A model generated the notes under the pieces. The model saw only the letters and a list, made by a program, of their open reading frames with translations. It was not told the DNA's origin and made no database searches. Position numbers and translations under genes: made by a program. Positions 6,918 to 13,014 of a stretch of DNA of 13,388 bases are shown one piece after another. Numbering within the stretch: the stretch's first letter is position 1; every line of letters starts with the position of its first letter. Origin of the DNA: Dehalococcoidia bacterium (lineage in GTDB: Bacteria; Chloroflexota; Dehalococcoidia; Dehalococcoidales; Fen-1064); NCBI GenBank assembly GCA_011192055.1, contig DUES01000096.1, positions 1 to 13,388 on the forward strand, given 5' to 3'.

Positions 6918-8759
6918 ATGAGGAGAAAAGCGCTCTGGCTACTGTTAAGTAGTCTCATGGTAACAGCGTTAGTATTGGGGTCCTGTCAATCGGCCGGCCC
7001 TGCCGAGGAAAAAGAGGGCACAACCGTAAAGAGCGAAACAGAAACAGAAGAAACAAAGACAACCGAGACCGAAGAGGAAGAAGAGGTAGTACAACCTGTA
7101 ATACCGACCGATGAAGAGCCGATATACGGCGGCACTCTCACGGTTATTTCACTTCTTCCGGACTACGGCCCTCTTTCCTGGGACCCAGCCGATGGCGTCT
7201 GGATGACCGGACATACCAGCGGAAAATACTGGGAGCACCTGATTATCGGTGACTTTGAGAAGTACGGACCGCGAGGCACCAACGAATTTGCCTTCCAGGA
7301 GAATGAATGGATTCCATACCAATTTTTAACCGGATCCATCGCCGAGAGCTGGGAAGTCGTCACTGATACCGACCCCATGAAACTCGTCTTTAACATCCGC
7401 CATGGTATCTACTTTCCTGACAAACCTGGTGTAATGGCTTCGAGAGAGCTGACGGCGGATGACGTGGTCTACTCCCTGGTCCGATACCGGGACAGTGACC
7501 GGATAGCCGACAGCCGCCAGGCATGGATGAGCGATATCACCGCACCGGACAAGTATACCGTTGTAGTCAACATGAACGAATTCAACGCCTTCTGGGACTA
7601 CCTGCTTGCCTGGGGCTGGTGTACCGAGATTTATCCCCACGAGTCCGTTGAGGCCGAAGGCGGTCTGGCTGAGTGGAAGAACCACAATGGCTCCGGGCCC
7701 TTCCTGATCGACGATTATGTCGATGAATCATCACTGACCTATGTCAAAAACCCGATATACTGGTGGAAGGCAACCGTCAACGGAAAACAGTATGACGTAC
7801 CCTTCGTCGACCGCCTGGTCGAACTCATAATACCCGATAATTCCACCAAACTGGCAGCACTGCGGACTGGCAAGTGCGATGTCAGAATGGGTGAAAACTG
7901 GGAGAACGTCGAGACCCTGGAGGAGACCAATCCCGAGTTACTCAGGTGGAAGGTAATCAATACCTCCAACCTGCAGGTCGGTGTCCGGATGGACAAGGCA
8001 CCGTACGATGACATCAGGGTACGCCAGGCACTGAACATGGCACTCGACAAGGTAGCCATCGGTGTTGCCCTGTGGGGCAGCGAGGACAACATCGTCTACC
8101 CGGCCTTCCCCTTCTCAGCAAGCTGGCCGGAAACCCTCTATACTCCGTATGAAGATTGCCCCGAATCAGTACAGAAACTCTACACCTATGACCCCGAAGG
8201 GGCTAAGGCGCTTTTGTCAGATGCCGGTTATCCCAACGGCTTCCAGAGCAGCCTGGTCATGTACAATGACGCAACCACTGCCGATGTGATGTCCCTGGTA
8301 GCGGCATACTGGAGTGCTATCGGCGTCGATATTGAGATGCAGCCGATGGAGCGTGCGGCTGCCGAAGGTGTACGGCTTTCGATGAGTCACGAGGGTATGT
8401 ACTACCAGAGTAAGGGTAATGCTACACCCGAGTCAGTACTGCGCGCACCATTCCTACCGGGACAGTACTGGAACATCGCCGCATTTGATGACCCATGGTT
8501 CAACGAGAACTTCACGAAGGTAAGGCATGACCCGACTCTGGCCGACGATGAACGGCTTGCCCTGTTGAAAGAGATTAACATCTATCTAATGGAGCAGTCA
8601 CCGTACATCAGCCTGCCAAGCTACTACTACTACCGCTATGCCTGGCCATGGGTAAAGAACTGGTACGGCGAACATAACACAGGCTACTGGGGTAACATGG
8701 ATCGCATATGGGCTTCAGTCTGGATAGACCAGGACCTGAAAACGAGCATGGGCTACTAA
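6918..8759 (+). CDS. ABC transporter substrate-binding lipoprotein, family 5 (peptide/nickel type)
   Basis: A 613-residue extracytoplasmic solute receptor that would deliver substrate to the adjacent DppB/DppC permeases. From the chosen start, MRRKALWLLL opens a lipoprotein signal peptide with lipobox LGSC; C23 would carry the lipid anchor. Residues 24-67 form an unstructured tether rich in Glu and Thr, and the SBP_bac_5 fold starts near IYGGTLTV (69-76). Family features include ESWEV, LVFNIRHGIYF, the LTADDVVYSL segment and DDIRVRQALNMALDK. I chose ATG 6918 because AGGAGGT sits 3 nt before it and the signal peptide begins there. A GTG at 6855 would add 21 residues and make a poor signal peptide. 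Ligand specificity cannot be read. A perfect hairpin 35 nt downstream probably ends this transcription unit. Confidence 0.93.
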   Translation: MRRKALWLLLSSLMVTALVLGSCQSAGPAEEKEGTTVKSETETEETKTTETEEEEEVVQPVIPTDEEPIYGGTLTVISLLPDYGPLSWDPADGVWMTGHTSGKYWEHLIIGDFEKYGPRGTNEFAFQENEWIPYQFLTGSIAESWEVVTDTDPMKLVFNIRHGIYFPDKPGVMASRELTADDVVYSLVRYRDSDRIADSRQAWMSDITAPDKYTVVVNMNEFNAFWDYLLAWGWCTEIYPHESVEAEGGLAEWKNHNGSGPFLIDDYVDESSLTYVKNPIYWWKATVNGKQYDVPFVDRLVELIIPDNSTKLAALRTGKCDVRMGENWENVETLEETNPELLRWKVINTSNLQVGVRMDKAPYDDIRVRQALNMALDKVAIGVALWGSEDNIVYPAFPFSASWPETLYTPYEDCPESVQKLYTYDPEGAKALLSDAGYPNGFQSSLVMYNDATTADVMSLVAAYWSAIGVDIEMQPMERAAAEGVRLSMSHEGMYYQSKGNATPESVLRAPFLPGQYWNIAAFDDPWFNENFTKVRHDPTLADDERLALLKEINIYLMEQSPYISLPSYYYYRYAWPWVKNWYGEHNTGYWGNMDRIWASVWIDQDLKTSMGY

Positions 8760-8794
8760 CCCTAACACCCGGTAGTTTAATAAGCTATACCATA

Positions 8795-8824
8795 GAAGGG
8801 GTGCGGAATTGACCGCACCCCTTC
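8795..8824 (+). terminator. Perfect 12-bp hairpin after the binding-protein gene
   Basis: The arms GAAGGGGTGCGG (8795-8806) and CCGCACCCCTTC (8813-8824) pair perfectly around the 6-nt loop AATTGA. The position, 35 nt after the stop codon, fits a transcription terminator or a 3'-end stabiliser. Only a weak T-rich tract follows (GTCTGGTTGT), so a classical intrinsic terminator is plausible but not certain. Confidence 0.65.
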
Positions 8825-8839
8825 GTCTGGTTGTATAAT
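8809..8839 (+). promoter_or_regulatory. Candidate promoter of the second DppB-type permease
   Basis: A consensus TATAAT at 8834-8839 is preceded, after a rather long 19-nt spacer, by TTGACC (8809-8814), which lies in the loop and arm of the upstream hairpin. Transcription would start near 8846, about 187 nt ahead of the permease at 9033. The -10 is excellent and the spacing is suboptimal. Confidence 0.5.
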
Positions 8840-8863
8840 ATATTTCAATACATGCTCTGTGAA

Positions 8864-8886
8864 TACCAGGTAACAATTACCTGGTA
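8864..8886. promoter_or_regulatory. 10-bp perfect inverted repeat, operator-like
   Basis: TACCAGGTAA (8864-8873) and TTACCTGGTA (8877-8886) are exact inverted copies separated by CAA. The element begins 25 nt after the TATAAT, just inside the predicted transcript. It could be a repressor operator for a dimeric regulator or a leader hairpin. No copy is seen at the first permease operon. Confidence 0.5.
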
Positions 8887-8935
8887 GCTGTCCTCTTACT
8901 GCCCATAGCATCAAGAAAAAAAGGTGATAACACTG

Positions 8936-8986
8936 TACCGGGTACGGGTGCAAGACCGTACGTAACAGCAGACCCGGCAACCGGTA
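8936..8986 (+). promoter_or_regulatory. Structured leader upstream of the second permease
   Basis: An outer pair TACCGG (8936-8941)/CCGGTA (8981-8986) encloses an inner hairpin with arms GTACGG (8942-8947)/CCGTAC (8956-8961) and an 8-nt loop. The two stems would stack directly on the 5' side. The region ends 46 nt before the permease ATG. I do not recognise a known riboswitch class in it. Confidence 0.35.
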
Positions 8987-9032
8987 AACGTAAATAACCT
9001 CAACGAATAGTCGGCAACACCTGGGAGACATT

Positions 9033-9986
9033 ATGGCCGCTTACATATTCCGCAGAATAATACTCGTAATCCCTACGTTATTAATACTCAGCATGCTTGT
9101 TTTCGGTATTGTCCGTATCATTCCGGGCAATGTCATTGATCTCATGGTTACCCAGGATGCGGTCCTGCAGGAAATGGACAGGGCAGCAATAGAGAAAGCC
9201 CTCGGTATTGACCAGCCGATACACGTCCAGTACGGGCGCTGGTTGAAAGATATAATCACCAGTGGTGACCTCGGGAAATCGTTATGGCGCAAGACATCGG
9301 TGACCGAAGAAATAATCACCAGGTTACCGATTACGTTTGAACTTGGCCTGATGGCCATTATTATTGCCCTGGTAATAGCCTTTCCGGTTGGCATCTGGTC
9401 TGCGATACGCCAGGATACAATGGGTGACTACATCGGGCGTACCTTTGCTATTGCCGGACTGGCAATTCCGAATTTCTGGATAGCTACACTGGTAATGGTT
9501 TTTCCCGCACTCTGGTGGAACTGGTCACCACCGGTGCAGTATATTCGGTTTGGTGATGACCCTGGGGGAAACCTGGCACAGTTTGTTATTCCGGCAATTA
9601 TCATGGGAACAAGCATGTCAGCCACAACGATGAGGATGATACGTACCATGATGCTTGAGGTAATGCGCCAGGACTATGTCCGGACCGCCTGGGCTAAGGG
9701 ACTCAAGGAAAGGGTGGTCATCACGAGGCATGTCCTGAAAAATGCTCTTATCCCGGTAGTGACCATAATAGGGTTTCTTATTCCCGTAATGGTCGGTGGG
9801 TCAGTTATCATGGAGCAAATATTCGTCCTGCCCGGGATTGGTCGTCTCATGGTAACGGCCACTTTCGACAGGGACTATCCGGTGATTATAGGCGTTGCCA
9901 TGTTTATTTCAGTCGCCATACTGTTTGTTAATTTACTGGTCGATGTCAGCTACGCCTATCTTGACCCCAGAATCCAGTACAGGTAA
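9033..9986 (+). CDS. ABC transporter permease, DppB/OppB family (copy 2, stand-alone)
   Basis: Another 317-residue DppB-type permease. It aligns without gaps to the copy at 4836 and matches it at 259 of 317 positions by my count (about 82%). The changes cluster in membrane helices (mostly Ile/Leu/Val swaps) and in two outer-loop stretches: residues 92-96, and 172-185, where PFEDDAWANIT becomes RFGDDPGGNLA. The EAA loop (about 209-242) is nearly unchanged, so both copies probably engage the same kind of ATPase. GGGAG five nt before the ATG is the ribosome-binding site. Unlike copy 1, it has no DppC or binding protein after it: a 239-bp non-coding stretch follows, then a redox operon. It may be an alternative partner for the single DppC-type subunit, or the remnant of a duplicated operon. 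The frame is intact, with no sign of decay. Confidence 0.95.
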   Translation: MAAYIFRRIILVIPTLLILSMLVFGIVRIIPGNVIDLMVTQDAVLQEMDRAAIEKALGIDQPIHVQYGRWLKDIITSGDLGKSLWRKTSVTEEIITRLPITFELGLMAIIIALVIAFPVGIWSAIRQDTMGDYIGRTFAIAGLAIPNFWIATLVMVFPALWWNWSPPVQYIRFGDDPGGNLAQFVIPAIIMGTSMSATTMRMIRTMMLEVMRQDYVRTAWAKGLKERVVITRHVLKNALIPVVTIIGFLIPVMVGGSVIMEQIFVLPGIGRLMVTATFDRDYPVIIGVAMFISVAILFVNLLVDVSYAYLDPRIQYR

Positions 9987-10225
9987 AGACATAAAGAAGT
10001 AGCAGGTTAGCGGATACCGGGCCTGGATAGTTATCAAGACCCGGTATGGATTTCGGACTGTGCCAGCGTCTTTCATTTCCGGGAGCAGATGTTTGTATGT
10101 CTTTTATCTTTTGTTCAACTGGTTATAGCTATGAAGACCGCAGTTTTAATTGACCGATATATTGTGTAGCTGATAGAATTTGTGGAACATGACGGTTCTA
10201 CCTGGCAAGGAGGGTATAAGAGAAA
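9987..10225. other. Intergenic region with an 18-nt-loop inverted repeat
   Basis: This non-coding gap lies between the second permease and the redox operon. ATACCGGG (10014-10021) and CCCGGTAT (10040-10047) are perfect 8-bp inverted arms around 18 nt, 28 nt after the permease stop. No T-run follows, so termination is uncertain. The promoter of the next operon is listed separately. Confidence 0.45.
10150..10179 (+). promoter_or_regulatory. Candidate promoter of the redox operon
   Basis: TTGACC (10150-10155) and TAGAAT (10174-10179) are separated by 18 nt, each one base from consensus. Transcription would begin near 10186, giving a leader of about 40 nt that contains AAGGAGGG (10207-10214), 11 nt before the ATG at 10226. 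Confidence 0.55.
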
Positions 10226-11803
10226 ATGGTTGTGTATTCAGCTCAGACATATTATAGCGTTCCACGTAAGCCTGAGACACCTGCCTTCATCCACAGGGAA
10301 AGGTGCTGGCCGGAAGTTGACAAGTATTCTCCCTGCGAAGCGGTTTGCCCGCTAAACCAGGATGTTCCCAATTATATAATGGCCATTGCCCAGGGAGACA
10401 TTAAAAAGGCGATAGACATCATTCGTGAAACCAATCCCCTTCCATCCATCTGCGGACGGGTCTGCCATCACCCCTGCGAAGTGGAGTGCAACCGCAAGGA
10501 GGTTGACAGCCCGGTGGCTATCCAGGCTCTTAAACGGTTTGCTGCCGATTGGGGGAAAGATGAGCTGCCATCTCCGGTGCCACGGACCAGGGAAGCAAAA
10601 GTAGCCGTAATAGGTTCGGGCCCTGCAGGACTGACTGCAGCCCATGACCTTGTCAACAAGGGGTACGGCGTCGACATCATGGAAGCGGCACAGATACCAG
10701 GCGGAGTACTTACTTCGGTGATACCGGACTTCCTGTTACCGGCGGAAGCTGTCCAGGCTGATATTAACCGTATTAAAGCACTGGGTGTCAGGATTCACTG
10801 TAATATCCGTGTCGGCAGAGATGTCAGTATGGATGCAATCGCGCGCCAGGGATTTGGTGCCGTACTGATTGCTATCGGAGCCCAGAAAAGCGCAGGACTG
10901 AACATACCCGGTTCGGACCTGGCCGGAATTGCGACTGCTCTTCCCTTCCTCGCGGAAGCCAAACAGAGAAGAATCGAAGCAGTTCAGGGAAAGGTGGTAG
11001 TGATAGGCGGTGGTGCCGTGGCGATGGATGTTGCCAGGACTGCCCTCCGGCTCGGAGCGGACGAGGTGCACGTAGCCTGTCTTGAGTGCCGTGCCGATAT
11101 GCCCGCCTATGACTGGGAGATTGAGGAAGCGGTGAAAGAGGGTGTTAATTTCCATCCATCGCTGGCTCCTCAGCAGTTTGCGTCCAGGAATGGGAACCGG
11201 GTGAGTGGTATTGACTTCAAGAGGGTTACCTCGACGTCGGTTGACAGTGAAGGCCGGATGAGTTGGACTCTCATGGAAGGTGCGGGCAGCGACTACTCCA
11301 TGGATGCTGATGTCGTTATCGTTGCCATCGGGCAGGCGACGGATACCACCGGATTACCCGCGGAATCACTGAAGCTGACTGGCAGAGGCACGGTTATTAT
11401 CAACCCGGCCACCGGCGAAACGAGCATGAATGGTGTATTTGCCGCCGGTGATATCACTACCGGCCGGGGTACTATCAGCGAATCGATGGCGGCCGGTCGG
11501 CGGGCAGCAATATCTATTGACCAGTTCCTCAGCGGACAGCCGGTTACGACTGTCGATGAAACCAGGGAGATAATCAAAATCAAGCCGGAGCAGGTTCCGT
11601 CTTACCTGGTACGCAAGGAACAGTGGGAAGTGCCGCGTCTATCGGCCAGGCAGGCAATAACAACTACCAGGGAAGTGAGTCTTGGGTATACGTTCTGGCA
11701 GGCGGTTGAAGAGGCACAGCGTTGCCTGAACTGCAGGATGTGCGCAAACTGCGTGTTTGAACGCGGACAGCTATGTTTCGATACAGCCGAACGGTTATTA
11801 TAG
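10226..11803 (+). CDS. GltD-like FAD/NAD(P) oxidoreductase with N- and C-terminal Fe-S motifs
   Basis: A 525-residue flavoprotein of the glutamate synthase small-subunit/PreT/NfnB kind, expected to move electrons between NAD(P)H and Fe-S carriers in the cytoplasm. An N-terminal helical domain (about 20-110) holds cysteines C27, C37, C41, C76, C80, C84 and C88, with CPLNQDVPNYI and ICGRVCHHPCEVEC typical of the two-cluster domain seen in GltD and dihydropyrimidine dehydrogenase. The FAD-binding loop VIGSGPAG is at 128-135, a second Rossmann NAD(P) loop VIGGGAVAMD at 259-268, and the FAD-closing GVFAAGDI at 403-410. After residue 440 there is an extra tail of about 85 residues ending in CLNCRMCANC (500-509) and C517, a possible third cluster not found in plain GltD. 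It is the first gene of the redox operon. No large glutamate synthase subunit is next to it, so amidotransfer is unlikely. Confidence 0.9.
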   Translation: MVVYSAQTYYSVPRKPETPAFIHRERCWPEVDKYSPCEAVCPLNQDVPNYIMAIAQGDIKKAIDIIRETNPLPSICGRVCHHPCEVECNRKEVDSPVAIQALKRFAADWGKDELPSPVPRTREAKVAVIGSGPAGLTAAHDLVNKGYGVDIMEAAQIPGGVLTSVIPDFLLPAEAVQADINRIKALGVRIHCNIRVGRDVSMDAIARQGFGAVLIAIGAQKSAGLNIPGSDLAGIATALPFLAEAKQRRIEAVQGKVVVIGGGAVAMDVARTALRLGADEVHVACLECRADMPAYDWEIEEAVKEGVNFHPSLAPQQFASRNGNRVSGIDFKRVTSTSVDSEGRMSWTLMEGAGSDYSMDADVVIVAIGQATDTTGLPAESLKLTGRGTVIINPATGETSMNGVFAAGDITTGRGTISESMAAGRRAAISIDQFLSGQPVTTVDETREIIKIKPEQVPSYLVRKEQWEVPRLSARQAITTTREVSLGYTFWQAVEEAQRCLNCRMCANCVFERGQLCFDTAERLL

Positions 11804-11836
11804 AGACCGGAAGGAAATAGCCAGGAGGTGGAGAAA

Positions 11837-12679
11837 ATGTGCTGGATGTGTGATGAATTCGGGGATAAGGAAAACGGCAATGGTGTATGGTACCTGAACC
11901 CCAGAAACTATGCCAGGAACATGTACAAACTCCGGGCTCCGGGAGAAGGTTTAAAGGGGCCCGAGGTTGGTCTTGAGACCGGGGTACGCAGTGGTCCATC
12001 GATAGCGGATGTAATGGATGCTATCGAGAATAACGACCATGCAGAATTTGAGAGGCTTGCATCAATCATGCAAGCCAGGGGCCAGGGCAGCCAGATTGTC
12101 CCGCTGGCCGAAGCGGACAAGGTACTGGAGCTTTCGTCTCCCATCGGCCTGATGGCCTGTATCTGCCGGAAAGGTGCACGGGGTATTGACGAACGTAACG
12201 AGATGCAATTCACCTGCATGGGGATGGGTGTTGGCATGCTCAAGTGGGAGCGCTGGCCGGAAAGGTATAAAGGCGGGGTTACATTTGCCAATATTGATGA
12301 AGCCAAGGAATGGAACCATGAGATGGACCGGAGAGGCTTTGTCCATATACTGATGCTCTTCGGTGCCCCCTTCATCGGAGGGTTCTGCCAGTGTGACTAT
12401 CCGGAGTGCGGGGCTCTCAGAAATGCGGTCGATTTTGGGCTTGGTTGCCTGAAAGGTCACGATGTGGCAGTTGTTGACTATAACAAGTGTAATGGTTGCG
12501 GGGTTTGTGCCCAGCGTTGTCAGTGGGGCGCCCTGAAATTTGAGGTTACCACTGAAAAAGCCAATATTGACCAGTTTAAATGCTACGGCTGCGGACTTTG
12601 CCATACCGGTTGCCCGCGTGGAGCAATCAGTCTGGTGCCGCGTGCAGAAATACCAGCAGTTGCGGAGGTATGGACATGA
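11837..12679 (+). CDS. Cysteine-rich 4Fe-4S protein: CxCR domain plus two ferredoxin clusters
   Basis: A 280-residue soluble Fe-S protein. It opens with MCWMC (C2, C5). A middle domain contains ACICRK (C108, C110), a lone FTCMG (C127) and GFCQCDYPEC (C184, C186, C191) plus C204. A C-terminal two-cluster ferredoxin domain has CxxCxxCxxxC at C218/C221/C224/C228 and C249/C252/C255/C259. The CxCR...C...CxC layout resembles the region before the ferredoxin domain in other anaerobe Fe-S proteins, with the second cysteine group changed, so an extra cluster beyond the two ferredoxin ones is plausible. ATG 11837 is the start: AGGAGG lies 8 nt upstream, and an in-frame GTG at 11828 overlaps that site. 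It begins 33 nt after the flavoprotein and overlaps the next gene by ATGA. It is probably an electron carrier or adaptor for that flavoprotein; no specific enzyme name is justified. Confidence 0.85.
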   Translation: MCWMCDEFGDKENGNGVWYLNPRNYARNMYKLRAPGEGLKGPEVGLETGVRSGPSIADVMDAIENNDHAEFERLASIMQARGQGSQIVPLAEADKVLELSSPIGLMACICRKGARGIDERNEMQFTCMGMGVGMLKWERWPERYKGGVTFANIDEAKEWNHEMDRRGFVHILMLFGAPFIGGFCQCDYPECGALRNAVDFGLGCLKGHDVAVVDYNKCNGCGVCAQRCQWGALKFEVTTEKANIDQFKCYGCGLCHTGCPRGAISLVPRAEIPAVAEVWT

Positions 12680-13002
12680 CTTATCCTTTGAAGATGGGGA
12701 GAAAATTCCCCGTAATTACGATTGACCACGAGAAGTGCACGATTCCCTTCATGTGCAAGAAGTGTCTCCAGGTATGCCCCGAGGTAGTATTTCATGTTAC
12801 CCGTGTAATGCCCAAGGAGAAGCGGCTGGAAGAGATGGACCCGAGGGTTGACGGGAACTACGTACTTGGTATCGCTCGCCGGGACAAGTGTACAGGGTGT
12901 AATCTCTGTATTGACATCTGCCCTGTGGGCGCAATCAAAATTGAAATACCTGCAATGGGACGCATCAGGCCTAAGGTCGAAGGCGAGCAGTGGAATCAGT
13001 AG
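12676..13002 (+). CDS. Small two-cluster 4Fe-4S ferredoxin
   Basis: A 108-residue ferredoxin-like protein. The second cluster motif is textbook: C72, C75, C78, C82-Pro, followed by VGAIKI. The first is stretched, C21-x5-C27-x2-C30-x3-C34-Pro, with about 37 residues between the two motifs instead of the short spacer of bacterial 2[4Fe-4S] ferredoxins. This recalls ferredoxin subunits of larger oxidoreductases. The start ATG at 12676 overlaps the stop of the previous gene as ATGA, with GGAGG (12664-12668) 7 nt upstream; an ATG at 12670 is only 1 nt from that site. Longer in-frame readings from 12580 would run through the conserved ferredoxin coding of the upstream gene and are not credible. Tight coupling suggests the two proteins are made together and probably pass electrons to one another. 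Confidence 0.9.
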   Translation: MTYPLKMGRKFPVITIDHEKCTIPFMCKKCLQVCPEVVFHVTRVMPKEKRLEEMDPRVDGNYVLGIARRDKCTGCNLCIDICPVGAIKIEIPAMGRIRPKVEGEQWNQ

Positions 13003-13014
13003 CAGGAGATAAGC

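Noticed and set aside
12062..12604. 180-codon minus-strand frame opposite the Fe-S protein
   Set aside because: The plus strand encodes clear ferredoxin cysteine motifs here; the antisense frame has no supporting features.
12580..12675. Upstream extension of the small ferredoxin gene
   Set aside because: It would overlap the second cluster motif of the preceding gene out of frame; the ATGA overlap at 12676 with a well-placed ribosome-binding site is the better start.
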